Shown: one piece after another, positions 1 to 6,329 of the stretch | Position numbering within the stretch: the stretch's first letter is position 1 | Layout of the letters: each line of letters opens with the position of its first letter | Source: Acidobacteriota bacterium | GTDB lineage: Bacteria > Acidobacteriota > Terriglobia > Terriglobales > Acidobacteriaceae | DNA length: 6,362 nucleotides | Direction: 5' to 3' | NCBI GenBank assembly: GCA_021782675.1 | Contig: JAJXUS010000121.1 | Location: 1-6,362 of the forward strand | The notes under the pieces: generated by a model | What the model was told of the DNA's origin: nothing | Seen by the model: only the letters and a program-made list of their open reading frames with translations | The model's database searches: none | Program-made: the position numbers and the translations under genes

Positions 1-356
1 GTCGCAAGCTCGGCTGCAAAGGAGTGCCGGATGAGACCGCTGGCGCCGTTTGAACCATCGAACAGCGACGAGCCGAGAATCACTTTGGAGGCGCCCGCGG
101 CCAGTAAATCGCGCACGTCCTGCAACGTGCGGATACCCCCGCCAACCTGGCACGGAAGTCTGCGCACGAACTGCTCGATCAGCCCACGATTGTTGCCGGT
201 TCGCTTGGCGGCATCCAGATCAATCAACTGAACGAGAGGATAGCCGGAGAAGCGATTGATCCAGTATTCAAAGTCATCGAAGTCCAGCGCCGGGCGTTCT
301 CCCTGCACCAGTTGCACGATGCGGCCACCCAAAAGATCAATGGAAGGAATCAGCAT
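1..356 (-). CDS. hisA: ProFAR isomerase HisA, 5' part only (cut by window edge)
   Basis: Phosphoribosylformimino-AICAR ribotide isomerase opens the ribose of ProFAR to give PRFAR, the substrate of HisF. It is a cytosolic (beta/alpha)8 barrel. The reading frame starts at ATG 356-354 and stays open to the edge, giving 118 codons, about half of the usual ~240 residues. Visible features are MLIPSIDL with the catalytic-type Asp7, the VQGE turn (17-20), QLIDLDAA (43-50), the half-barrel phosphate motif VGGGIR (71-76), and GASKVILGSSLF (88-99). An AGAGG ribosome site at 362-366 lies 5 nt before the ATG and supports this start. It is the last gene seen, 40 bp after hisF. The N-terminus departs from the common IIPAIDLKDGKCVRL pattern (Ser for Ala, Gln for Arg), which resembles the divergent HisA I recall from Acidobacteriota. 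HisF is excluded because a better HisF lies next door. Confidence 0.93.
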   Translation of the reverse strand, partial: MLIPSIDLLGGRIVQLVQGERPALDFDDFEYWINRFSGYPLVQLIDLDAAKRTGNNRGLIEQFVRRLPCQVGGGIRTLQDVRDLLAAGASKVILGSSLFDGSNGASGLIRHSFAAELA

Positions 357-361
357 TCGGA

Positions 362-366
362 CCTCT
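362..366 (-). promoter_or_regulatory. Ribosome binding site of hisA
   Basis: AGAGG on the minus strand lies 5 nt before the hisA ATG, inside the 40-bp hisF-hisA gap. It supports the chosen start. Because this gene is not translationally coupled by overlap, the site probably works independently of the ribosome finishing hisF. Confidence 0.6.
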
Positions 367-396
367 GCTACTATTGTGCCGCGTTTTCCGGGTTTT

Positions 397-1167
397 TCAG
401 CAGGGAAGTCGAACAGGAATTCCGTCGCTGGCGAGTTGATGCTTCAAGGTGCGTGCGTCGCTGATTCCGCGATGAAAGATGCTGGCCGCAAGTGCGGCAT
501 CGGCACGGCCGCCGGTAAACACCTGCGTAAAGTGCCCGGCATTCCCGCCGCCGCCGGAGGCAATGACAGGAACGCTGACGGCATCGGCTACGGCTGCGGT
601 CAGCGGGCAATCAAAACCAGCTTGCGTCCCGTCAGCGTCCATCGATGTGAGCAGAATCTCTCCGGCGCCGCGCTGTTCGGCTTCTCGCGCCCAATCCATC
701 ACGCGATGGCCGGTCGCGCGACGGCCGCCACTGGAGAACACTTCAGCGAGTTCCGGCGGCTGAGTTCCGCGACGGGCATCAATCGCCAGGACCACCGCCT
801 GCGAACCGAAGCGCGCACCAATTTCGCTGATAAGAGCCGGCCGCGCCAGTGCGGCGGAGTTGATGCTGACTTTGTCGGCGCCGGCATCGAAGACTTGACG
901 CGCATCGTCCAGGGAGCGGATTCCGCCACCCACAGTGAGTGGAACGAAGATGCGCTCCGCAGCCCGGCGCACGCTTTCCAACAGGATGCCCCGTTCCTGA
1001 TGCGTGGCTGTAATGTCGAGAAACACGATCTCATCGGCGCCTCCCGCAGCGTGGCGAATGGCAAGTTCAGCGGGGTCGCCCGCGTCCAACAGGTCAAGAA
1101 ACTGGACGCCCTTCACCACGCGGCCCGCATGGACATCGAGACAGGCGATGATGCGGCGTGTCAGCAT
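397..1167 (-). CDS. hisF: Imidazole glycerol phosphate synthase, cyclase subunit HisF
   Basis: HisF pairs with HisH. It uses ammonia tunnelled from HisH to convert PRFAR into imidazole glycerol phosphate and AICAR, the latter recycling into purine synthesis. The protein has 256 residues, normal for the family. It is a (beta/alpha)8 barrel: [19 protein letters not shown] at the N-terminus carries catalytic Asp11, and [10 protein letters not shown] carries catalytic Asp130. Phosphate-binding motifs are VGGGIR (79-84), LTSMDADGT (173-181) and ASGGGG (203-208). The C-terminus ends GIPVRLPC, close to the usual GIPVRL ending. The ATG lies inside the end of hisH (7-nt overlap), with GAGG at 1175-1178 placed 7 nt upstream, so the two subunits are probably translationally coupled. 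Unusually, hisF precedes hisA; the common order is hisH-hisA-hisF. Confidence 0.98.
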   Translation of the reverse strand: MLTRRIIACLDVHAGRVVKGVQFLDLLDAGDPAELAIRHAAGGADEIVFLDITATHQERGILLESVRRAAERIFVPLTVGGGIRSLDDARQVFDAGADKVSINSAALARPALISEIGARFGSQAVVLAIDARRGTQPPELAEVFSSGGRRATGHRVMDWAREAEQRGAGEILLTSMDADGTQAGFDCPLTAAVADAVSVPVIASGGGGNAGHFTQVFTGGRADAALAASIFHRGISDARTLKHQLASDGIPVRLPC

Positions 1168-1769
1168 CGCGGTACCTCAAGAAAACTCCGCAGAATCCGC
1201 AGGCCCGCTTCGCCGGACTTTTCCGGATGAAACTGCACAGCCATCCAGTTGTCGCGTTCGGCGGCCGCGGTAAATTGGCGCCCGTGGTTCGTACTGGCCA
1301 CCGTCTCCTCAACGATTGGAGCACTGTAGGAGTGTGTGAAGTAGACGAAGCAGGGATCGGGAATATTGCGCAGGATGCGTGAGGGACGGACGCGCTCGAT
1401 CGAATTCCAGCCGACATGCGGCGATTTGACCGTGCCGGGAAACCGGTCGCAGGTACCGGCAAACACGCTGAGTCCGTGCGTCTCCGGAGCTTCTGTGCTG
1501 CCTTCAAACAACCATTGCAGGCCCACGCAGATGCCAAGAAATGGGCTGCCCGCGCTGACTCGCTCGCGGATTGCATCTGCCATTCCGCTCGCATGGAGCA
1601 CGCGCGTAGCAGAAAAATGACCCACCCCAGGCAGAACGATATGGGCTGCGGAACGCAAATCATCCGGAGTGGCCGCGATCCGGACATCGGCTCCGCAGGC
1701 ACGCAGGGCCTTTGCGACGGATGTGATATTACCGGCCTGGTAGTCGATGATCGTCACAAAGGCGGGCAC
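1161..1769 (-). CDS. hisH: Imidazole glycerol phosphate synthase, glutamine amidotransferase subunit HisH
   Basis: HisH hydrolyses glutamine and passes ammonia to HisF. The protein has 202 residues, the normal length for a class I (triad) amidotransferase. Visible parts are IIDYQAGN (7-14), the oxyanion strand LPGVG (46-50), the nucleophile elbow GICVGLQ with Cys81, PHVGWN (117-122), and VQFHPEKSG with His181 and Glu183, which complete the Cys-His-Glu triad. The start is GTG at 1769-1767, not ATG. A strong GGAGG ribosome site 7 nt upstream and the family-typical start of the protein at this point fix it. The gene begins 15 bp after the hisB stop and overlaps hisF by 7 nt, which fits equal production of the two subunits. 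Confidence 0.97.
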   Translation of the reverse strand: MPAFVTIIDYQAGNITSVAKALRACGADVRIAATPDDLRSAAHIVLPGVGHFSATRVLHASGMADAIRERVSAGSPFLGICVGLQWLFEGSTEAPETHGLSVFAGTCDRFPGTVKSPHVGWNSIERVRPSRILRNIPDPCFVYFTHSYSAPIVEETVASTNHGRQFTAAAERDNWMAVQFHPEKSGEAGLRILRSFLEVPRC

Positions 1770-1776
1770 GTAAATT

Positions 1777-1781
1777 CCTCC
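1777..1781 (-). promoter_or_regulatory. Ribosome binding site that fixes the GTG start of hisH
   Basis: GGAGG on the minus strand lies 7 nt before the GTG at 1769-1767, in the 15-bp hisB-hisH gap. No ATG in the frame sits at a comparable distance, so this site decides for the GTG start. Confidence 0.8.
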
Positions 1782-1784
1782 GGT

Positions 1785-2393
1785 TTATAAAAGGCCCTTG
1801 GTGCTGGGCAGCATCGATTTCAATTGCTGGTCGCGCGAGCAGGCGAAGCGCAGCGCGCGCGCAAAGGCCTTGAACATTGCCTCCACCTTGTGATGATTCG
1901 ACCGTCCGTAGAGCACCTTGATGTGTACGTTGGCGCGGGCGCCGCGCGCAAACCCTTCAAAGAAATCCGCCAGCAACTCGGACTGCAGGTCGCCGACGAG
2001 TCGCACGCGCAGTTGCGGGTCAATCGCATGTGCCGCGCGGCCGCTTAGATCAATGGCGGCTGCGGCCAGCGTTTCATCCATTGGCATTAAAAAATATCCG
2101 GCGCGCAGAATGCCTCGCTTGTCGCCGAGCGCCTCCGTAAACGCCTCACCCAGCCCGATGCCGATATCTTCTACCGTGTGATGCTGATCGACGTCGAGAT
2201 CGCCATCGCACTGCAACCGCAGATCGAACGCACCGTGGCGTGCGAACAGCTCCAGCATGTGGTCGAGAAAGCGGATTCCCGTGTGGACGTCGTATTTGCC
2301 GGAGCCCTCGATGGTCAGAGCCAGCGAAATCTGCGTCTCCGTGGTGTTGCGTTCCAGCCTGGCCGATCTCGTCTTCACATGTTTGGCTGCCAT
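1785..2393 (-). CDS. hisB: Imidazoleglycerol-phosphate dehydratase HisB (monofunctional)
   Basis: This manganese enzyme removes water from imidazole glycerol phosphate to give imidazole acetol phosphate. The protein has 202 residues, the size of the dehydratase alone. There is no N-terminal HAD-type histidinol-phosphatase domain as in the bifunctional enterobacterial HisB. The two internal halves are visible from their metal motifs: HHTVED (71-76) with DVDQ before it, and [16 protein letters not shown] (166-181). Other signatures are RNTTET (15-20), RFLDHML (41-47) and the C-terminal LPSTKGLL (195-202). The ATG lies within the last codons of hisC (19-nt overlap), with AAGGAG at 2399-2404 placed 5 nt upstream. 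Since the phosphatase domain is missing, the histidinol-phosphate phosphatase step must be encoded elsewhere. Confidence 0.98.
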   Translation of the reverse strand: MAAKHVKTRSARLERNTTETQISLALTIEGSGKYDVHTGIRFLDHMLELFARHGAFDLRLQCDGDLDVDQHHTVEDIGIGLGEAFTEALGDKRGILRAGYFLMPMDETLAAAAIDLSGRAAHAIDPQLRVRLVGDLQSELLADFFEGFARGARANVHIKVLYGRSNHHKVEAMFKAFARALRFACSRDQQLKSMLPSTKGLL

Positions 2394-3469
2394 GCAATCT
2401 CCTTGAGCGATGCTTCCAGTGCAGCAAGACCCGCGCGTGTATGTTCAACAGTACCCAGTGTGATGCGCACGCAGCCTGCGCAGCCCGCGTCGCTGCTGCG
2501 GTCCCGGACAAGTACGCCGCGCTGGCGCATGGCCTCCACCAACTCGCGATGCCTGGTGCCTATCCGCATCAGAACAAAGTTCGCGTGGCTGGGATAAAAG
2601 GAGACTCCAATGCGACATAGTATCTGCTGTGCCAGCGCGAGGCTTTGCGCTACCTGATCGGCGTACCAGCGGATGTAGTCTTCGTCGGCCAGCGCATCCG
2701 GCAGGCATTCCAGCGCAATGGAATTCACGTTATAGGGCGAGCTTACTTTGCGGATGAACCGCATCGTTTGTGGGTGTGTCGCCAGTAGACCGATGCGTAA
2801 TCCGGCCAGGCCATAGGCTTTTGAAAATGTACGGGCGACGATCAGGTTTTCATAAGCCGCCGTATGGGCGAGAACGCTGTCGCCGTGAAAATGAATATAC
2901 GCTTCATCGACCAGCAGTGCGGTCTGCGGATGAGCTGCGGCGATCTCGAGCAGGAAATCGGAATCCGCCACAGCGCCTGTTGGGTTATTCGGCGACGCCA
3001 GCATAATCAGACGTGTTCGGGCGCCGATTGCCGCCCTCAGGTCATCGTACGGAAATTGCAAATCTGGCTTTGCTTGTACAGAATGCACGGCCGCGCCGGT
3101 CATCTCCGCATACAACCGGTACATGGAGAAGGTGGGCGTCACGACGATCACTTCATCGTCAGGTTCCAGGTAGGTTTCGCAAGCCAGATGCAGCGCCTCA
3201 TCGACGCCATTGGTAAGCAGCACGGCCTCCGGCTGCAGCCGAAAGTGATCGGCGACGATCCGCTCCACCGGTTCGCGCTCTGGATACCGAGTGAGCGACG
3301 CGGCCGCGACGCGCCGCAGCACGGCCTGAACACGCGGGGAGGGTGCCAGCGTGTTCTCGTTAAAGTCCAGGCGCAGTCCTTCGCGTCCCGCCAGCGGAGG
3401 GTGATACTCGTGCATCCGTTCGACAGCCGTGCGCGGACGCAGAGCCTGTTTCGCAGGGGCCTCTGTCAT
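2375..3469 (-). CDS. hisC: Histidinol-phosphate aminotransferase HisC
   Basis: HisC transfers the amino group of glutamate to imidazole acetol phosphate, giving histidinol phosphate. The protein has 364 residues, a fold-type I PLP enzyme of normal length. Visible features are DFNENT (35-40), the cofactor-contacting NGVDEAL (87-93), SPNNPTG (159-165), VDEAY with Asp188 and Tyr191, and [14 protein letters not shown] (214-227), in which Lys217 is the expected Schiff-base lysine and Arg225 a phosphate ligand. VRIT with Arg335 is the expected substrate carboxylate or phosphate arginine. The ATG overlaps the hisD stop as ATGA. GGAGGG at 3475-3480, 5 nt upstream, confirms the start. Paralogous PLP transaminases such as CobD are alternatives in general, but the operon position settles the role. 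Confidence 0.97.
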   Translation of the reverse strand: MTEAPAKQALRPRTAVERMHEYHPPLAGREGLRLDFNENTLAPSPRVQAVLRRVAAASLTRYPEREPVERIVADHFRLQPEAVLLTNGVDEALHLACETYLEPDDEVIVVTPTFSMYRLYAEMTGAAVHSVQAKPDLQFPYDDLRAAIGARTRLIMLASPNNPTGAVADSDFLLEIAAAHPQTALLVDEAYIHFHGDSVLAHTAAYENLIVARTFSKAYGLAGLRIGLLATHPQTMRFIRKVSSPYNVNSIALECLPDALADEDYIRWYADQVAQSLALAQQILCRIGVSFYPSHANFVLMRIGTRHRELVEAMRQRGVLVRDRSSDAGCAGCVRITLGTVEHTRAGLAALEASLKEIAWQPNM

Positions 3470-4746
3470 CGTTTCCCTCCAGATTTTCTGCTCTCCATGC
3501 GCACTGCAACACTTGCCGCATGTGCAACCAGACCTTCCGCGGCGGCGAGCGTCATGGCTGCTTCCCCCAGGCTCGCGAGCCCGGCGGCTGAGTATTCCTG
3601 CGTCGTCACGATCCGTAAAAAGTCGTAGACGCTCAACCCCCCGCGCACCCGGGCCGCGCGGCCCGTCGGCAGAACGTGGTTCGGTCCGGAGACATAGTCG
3701 CCCATGCTCTGCGGTGTTGAGCCACCGATGAAGATGGAACCTGCGTTGCGAATGTGCGGAAGATCGTGACGGTCGTCTACCGTGAGATGTTCTGCGGCAA
3801 TGCGATTCGTCACAGCCAGTGTCTCTGCATGGTCTCGCGTAAGAAAAATAACGCCATGGACAGTCAGCGACTGGCGGGCGATCGGATTTTTTGCGGCCTG
3901 CCGGACTACCCCTTTCGTCGTGGCCTGTGCCAACGCCTGGTTTGCCGTAATCAGGATGGCCATGGCCTCGGGATCGTGTTCTGCCTGGGCGACAAGGTCG
4001 GCCGCAATCCAGGCGGGGTCGCCCGACTCGCTGGCGATGGCAATCTCTGTCGGGCCCGCCATCATGTCGATCGCACAGTCAAAGGCGACGAGCCGTTTGG
4101 CGGTGGTGACGTAGAGATTTCCCGGTCCGACGATTTTTTCCACGCGAGGAATGGACGCTGTTCCATAGGCCAGCGCTGCGACAGCCTGTGCGCCGCCGAT
4201 GCGATACATCTCTTCCACACCTGCCAGGTGGGCGGCTGCCAGCGTTTCGCGCGCGGGACGCGGAGAGACGACCACAATGCGTTCGACGCCAGCGACGCGA
4301 GCCGGGAGCGCAGTCATCAGCAGCGTGGAGGGAAGCGGATATCGGCCACCGGGCACGTAGCAGCCGACCGATGGCAGCGGCAGGCAGCGCTGCCCAACGG
4401 TGCGCCCGGCCGCGGTTCGCGACCAGCTTTTTGGCATCTGCCACTGGGCGAACTGCCGAATATTTTTCGCCGCGGCCTGCATGGCGCGCCGCAGCGCCAG
4501 CGGCGTCTGCTTCCACGCCTCGGCCATCTCCTGCCGCGACACAGCCAGGCCCGCGTCCGGGGCAAGTCTGTCATAGCGGGCGGCATATCGGCGCAGTGCG
4601 GTGTCGCCTTCGCGTTGCACTGCGGTGAGAATCCGCTGTACGGCAGGTTGCAGCCGCGCAGCTGCGGCGCCGGAGCGCTGTTCAATCTGGCGCAGCCTGC
4701 GTTCTGCTTCTCGAGCGGATGGGCCGAATGTGCGAATGACTCTCAT
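3466..4746 (-). CDS. hisD: Histidinol dehydrogenase HisD
   Basis: HisD is a zinc enzyme that oxidises histidinol to histidine in two NAD-dependent steps, the last of the pathway. From ATG 4746-4744 it has 426 residues, the family's usual size. Visible motifs are SVGCYVPGGRYPLPS (126-140), IGGAQAVAA (183-191), IVGPGN (205-210), DMMAGPTEI (227-235) and QAEHD (254-258). AAEHL (317-321) has the catalytic Glu319 and His320, and MGDYVSGPNHVLPTG (348-362) has His357. Expected zinc ligands by alignment with the E. coli enzyme are Gln254, His257, Asp350 and His409. A start 17 codons upstream (4797) is possible, but it would overlap hisG by 32 nt and add residues unlike the family. GAGAGG at 4757-4762 favours the shorter form. 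The stop overlaps the hisC start. Confidence 0.97.
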   Translation of the reverse strand: MRVIRTFGPSAREAERRLRQIEQRSGAAAARLQPAVQRILTAVQREGDTALRRYAARYDRLAPDAGLAVSRQEMAEAWKQTPLALRRAMQAAAKNIRQFAQWQMPKSWSRTAAGRTVGQRCLPLPSVGCYVPGGRYPLPSTLLMTALPARVAGVERIVVVSPRPARETLAAAHLAGVEEMYRIGGAQAVAALAYGTASIPRVEKIVGPGNLYVTTAKRLVAFDCAIDMMAGPTEIAIASESGDPAWIAADLVAQAEHDPEAMAILITANQALAQATTKGVVRQAAKNPIARQSLTVHGVIFLTRDHAETLAVTNRIAAEHLTVDDRHDLPHIRNAGSIFIGGSTPQSMGDYVSGPNHVLPTGRAARVRGGLSVYDFLRIVTTQEYSAAGLASLGEAAMTLAAAEGLVAHAASVAVRMESRKSGGKR

Positions 4747-4756
4747 CGACGTGATG

Positions 4757-4762
4757 CCTCTC
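4757..4762 (-). promoter_or_regulatory. Ribosome binding site that decides the hisD start
   Basis: GAGAGG on the minus strand lies in the 19-bp hisG-hisD gap, 10 nt before the ATG at 4746-4744. The spacing is a little long. It nevertheless favours this ATG over the in-frame ATG at 4797-4795, which lies inside hisG. Confidence 0.55.
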
Positions 4763-4765
4763 GCT

Positions 4766-5641
4766 TTACAGAACGATCTTGTTGAGCGGGTATTCAACGA
4801 TGCCGGTGGCCCGCGCCGCCTTCAGGCGAGGAATTACGTCGCGCACGGTCCGCTCATCGATGATCGTATTGACAGCGGCCCATTCGGAATCGCTGAGCGT
4901 GGAGATCGTCGGTGAGTTCAACGCGGGCAGCACGGCCAGCACGGCAGGAAGGTCGACGGAGCGCACATTCATCATCAGGCCAACCTGCCCCTGGGCATCG
5001 ATGGCTCCCTTCAGCATCATGGCGATGTTGCTGATCTTTTCCTTCTTCCACGGATCCGCCCACGCGGAGCAGTTGGCGATCAACTGCGTTTCACTTTCAA
5101 GAACGGTTTCGATAATGCGCAGGCGATTGGCCCGCAGAGAGCTGCCCGTCTCGGTCACTTCAACGATGGCATCGGCCAGCACCGGCGGCTTTACTTCCGT
5201 CGCGCCCCAGCTAAAATCCACCTGCACCGGGATGTTCTTGCCCGCGAAGTAGCGGCGGGTCGCTTCCACCAGTTCCGTAGCGATGATCTTACCGGCGAGG
5301 TCTTCGGCGCGTTGGTACGGGGAATCCTCTGGCACGGCCAGCACCCAGCGCACTTTCTGGCGGCTCTGCTTGGAGTAGGTAAGGCTGGCGATGCTCTCCA
5401 CTGCTAGGCCGCTCTCCGCCACCCAGTCGTTGCCCGTAAGACCGGCATCCAACGCCCCGTGGTTTACGTAGCGCGCCATCTCCTGCGCGCGGATCAGCAT
5501 GCATTCAATGTCGGGATCATCGATGCCAGGAAAGTAGGACCGGCCATCGGCAAAGATGCGCCAGCCGGCGCGCTCAAACAGAGCGATCGTTGCATCCTGC
5601 AGGCTGCCTTTTGGGATTCCGAGGCGAAGTTTGCGGCTCAT
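4766..5641 (-). CDS. hisG: ATP phosphoribosyltransferase HisG, long form
   Basis: HisG condenses ATP with PRPP to phosphoribosyl-ATP, the committed step and the usual point of histidine feedback. At 291 residues it is the long form. The catalytic part has the N-terminal GIPKGSL (8-14), LTGNDWV (68-74) and the PRPP-binding stretch [14 protein letters not shown] (166-179). A C-terminal ACT-like regulatory domain follows from about residue 205, starting near [12 protein letters not shown] and including GQVGLMMNV (218-226). Long-form enzymes act without HisZ, so a hisZ gene is not expected. The ATG overlaps the hisI stop as ATGA. AAGGAG at 5647-5652, 5 nt upstream and inside the last hisI codons, supports coupling. 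Feedback control by histidine is inferred from the family. Confidence 0.98.
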   Translation of the reverse strand: MSRKLRLGIPKGSLQDATIALFERAGWRIFADGRSYFPGIDDPDIECMLIRAQEMARYVNHGALDAGLTGNDWVAESGLAVESIASLTYSKQSRQKVRWVLAVPEDSPYQRAEDLAGKIIATELVEATRRYFAGKNIPVQVDFSWGATEVKPPVLADAIVEVTETGSSLRANRLRIIETVLESETQLIANCSAWADPWKKEKISNIAMMLKGAIDAQGQVGLMMNVRSVDLPAVLAVLPALNSPTISTLSDSEWAAVNTIIDERTVRDVIPRLKAARATGIVEYPLNKIVL

Positions 5642-6030
5642 GCCTTCTCCTTGTCGCCCACGGTCTGCGTGGCGTTGAGTGCGATGGGACGAGTGAAGCA
5701 GCTGACGGTGCCTTCATGGCAGACCAGGCCGTCGCCTTCAACCACCACGCGGAACAGCAGCGTGTCCTGGTCGCAGTCTGTGCGTGCTTCCACGATGCGC
5801 AGCCGGTTGCCGCTGGTTTCGCCCTTCATCCACAGCTTGCGCCGGGTGCGACTCCAAAAGGTGACATAGCCAGATTCGAGGGTTTTGCGATAGCTCTCCT
5901 GGTTAAGGAAGCCAACCATCAGCAGCTCACCCGTTGCGGCGTCCTGCACAATTCCGGGTACCAGGCCGTCAAGCTTGGTGAAGTCGATTCCAGCAACGCC
6001 GGATTCCGGCGATGATACGGATGCAGTCAT
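5638..6030 (-). CDS. hisI: Phosphoribosyl-AMP cyclohydrolase HisI (no HisE domain)
   Basis: HisI opens the adenine ring of phosphoribosyl-AMP, the third step, giving ProFAR for HisA. The protein has 130 residues, a stand-alone cyclohydrolase, whereas the bifunctional HisIE of enterobacteria is about 200. Visible motifs are [18 protein letters not shown] (58-75), the metal motif DCDQD (85-89), CHEG (104-107) and SCF (110-112). Cys86, Cys104 and Cys111 are the expected zinc ligands, and the Asp residues around Cys86 the expected magnesium ligands. It is the first structural gene after the attenuator. The ATG sits 32 nt after the terminator's U-tract, with a modest AGGA at 6040-6043 placed 9 nt upstream. 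Its stop overlaps the hisG start. hisI at the head of the operon is unusual, since it is last in the classical order. Confidence 0.97.
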   Translation of the reverse strand: MTASVSSPESGVAGIDFTKLDGLVPGIVQDAATGELLMVGFLNQESYRKTLESGYVTFWSRTRRKLWMKGETSGNRLRIVEARTDCDQDTLLFRVVVEGDGLVCHEGTVSCFTRPIALNATQTVGDKEKA

Positions 6031-6039
6031 TTGGCAGCG

Positions 6040-6043
6040 TCCT
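6040..6043 (-). promoter_or_regulatory. Ribosome binding site of hisI
   Basis: AGGA on the minus strand lies 9 nt before the hisI ATG, downstream of the attenuator terminator. It is not part of the terminator stem, so the attenuator appears to act on transcription and not by hiding this site. Confidence 0.5.
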
Positions 6044-6062
6044 AAAAGTGAAATTTCTGGCG

Positions 6063-6099
6063 AAAAACAAAAATCCCGCGGATGCGAGGCATCAGCGGG
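6063..6099 (-). terminator. Intrinsic terminator of the histidine attenuator (3:4 hairpin)
   Basis: Read on the minus strand, 6099-6095 CCCGC and 6093-6089 GATGC pair with 6085-6081 GCATC and 6079-6075 GCGGG. This gives ten base pairs with one internal U-C mismatch (6094/6080) and a CTC loop. The stem is followed directly by ATTTTTGTTTTT (6074-6063), ten U in twelve nucleotides. This is a strong Rho-independent terminator lying between the leader ORF and hisI with no complete gene before it, the position of an attenuator. Confidence 0.9.
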
Positions 6100-6135
6100 C
6101 GGCTTTGGAACGGAGATCCTGAAGTCTTTAAGAGA

Positions 6136-6213
6136 TCAGGGATGGTTCGGTAGCGCTTCGCTGACACCGGTCGCGATGCAATGGGTATGCGAATGGTGTC
6201 GGTGAAGCTGCAT
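6136..6213 (-). CDS. hisL: Histidine operon leader peptide
   Basis: This 25-codon ORF begins MQLHRHHSHTH and ends ALPNHP before a TGA at 6138-6136. Six codons are histidine (residues 4, 6, 7, 9, 11 and 24), five of them within eight codons, far above chance. It plays the role of enterobacterial HisL, though its sequence differs (spaced His residues, no run of seven). The peptide probably has no function of its own; its translation senses charged tRNA-His. The His codons form strand 1 of the attenuator helices, and codons 16-19 form strand 2. No good ribosome site precedes the ATG, and the predicted transcription start falls on its A, so leaderless initiation is likely. Confidence 0.88.
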   Translation of the reverse strand: MQLHRHHSHTHCIATGVSEALPNHP

Positions 6214-6219
6214 GACCAA

Positions 6220-6247
6220 ACGATAGCAGAATCCGGGGCTGTGTCAA
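6220..6247 (-). promoter_or_regulatory. Promoter of the his operon
   Basis: On the minus strand a perfect TTGACA (-35, 6247-6242) is followed after 16 bp by TATCGT (-10, 6225-6220), which matches four of six consensus positions. TG at 6228-6227, one base upstream of the -10, forms an extended -10. The usual distance puts transcription start at about 6213, the A of the leader ATG. The location just ahead of the attenuator fits a sigma-70-type housekeeping promoter. No reporter or start-site data are available here. Confidence 0.75.
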
Positions 6248-6284
6248 ATCCGCGGAAGCAGATGGCACGCTGCTTCTGCGGATT
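6247..6284 (-). repeat. 15-bp imperfect palindrome touching the -35 box
   Basis: Arms 6247-6261 (AATCCGCGGAAGCAG) and 6270-6284 (CTGCTTCTGCGGATT) are inverted copies matching at 14 of 15 positions, separated by 8 bp. The inner arm shares position 6247 with the -35 hexamer. It could be an operator for a dimeric regulator or the stem of a terminator for a gene beyond the right edge. No U-tract follows on either strand, which weakens the terminator reading. Confidence 0.7.
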
Positions 6285-6302
6285 CAACGCAACCTGGAGT
6301 TC

Positions 6303-6329
6303 GGCTCAGGTGCGGTATGTACCTGAGCC
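6303..6329. repeat. 9-bp perfect palindrome upstream of the promoter
   Basis: GGCTCAGGT (6303-6311) and ACCTGAGCC (6321-6329) are perfect inverted copies with a 9-bp spacer. There is no T-run on either side. It may be the 3' hairpin of a neighbouring transcript or a protein-binding site. Apart from this and the palindrome at 6247-6284, I see no gene I can support between the promoter and the right edge. Confidence 0.6.

Larger units (their letters stand above)
6063..6213 (-). promoter_or_regulatory. Histidine operon attenuator (mutually exclusive RNA helices)
   Basis: Three alternative helices can be drawn. Helix 1:2 pairs 6200-6195 GACACC with 6168-6163 GGTGTC and 6208-6204 GCTTC with 6159-6155 GAAGC. 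C6202-G6161 pairs between them and two mismatches flank it; its 5' strand contains leader His codons. Helix 2:3, the antiterminator, pairs 6168-6159 GGTGTCAGCG with 6097-6088 CGCTGATGCC, ten pairs in a row including two G-U. Helix 3:4 is the terminator (6099-6075). Helix 2:3 uses up segment 2 and almost the whole 5' arm of the terminator, so 2:3 excludes both others. Inferred logic: scarce charged tRNA-His stalls the ribosome on the early His codons and covers segment 1, so 2:3 forms and RNA polymerase continues into hisI. With enough histidine, 1:2 and the terminator form. Pairings are by eye; no folding energies were computed. Confidence 0.88.

Noticed and set aside
357..396. Internal promoter or terminator between hisF and hisA
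   Set aside because: CACAAT resembles a -10 box, but no acceptable -35 lies at the right distance. No stable hairpin with a T-run is visible.
256..1230. A 324-codon plus-strand ORF
   Set aside because: It is antisense to hisF and hisA, with no recognisable motifs. High-GC codon bias on the real strand creates long open antisense frames. The same holds for the long plus-strand frames at 2864-3628 and 3754-4785.
4747..4797. Upstream in-frame ATG of hisD at 4797
   Set aside because: It would overlap hisG by 32 nt and add 17 residues not typical of HisD. The ATG at 4746 has a ribosome site in the gap and gives the usual length.
6118..6140. Small inverted repeat CCTGA / TCAGG between the leader stop and the terminator
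   Set aside because: Five base pairs with a long loop are too weak to claim as a pause hairpin or part of the switch.
6063..6213. T-box or metabolite-binding riboswitch in the hisI leader
   Set aside because: No T-box motif or complex aptamer fold is visible. The His-codon ORF and competing helices explain the region as a ribosome-dependent attenuator.
6042..6287. An 81-codon minus-strand ORF spanning the promoter, leader and terminator
   Set aside because: It runs through the promoter and the terminator hairpin in a different frame from the His-rich leader. It shows no recognisable domain, and its Phe-rich tail is simply the terminator T-run.
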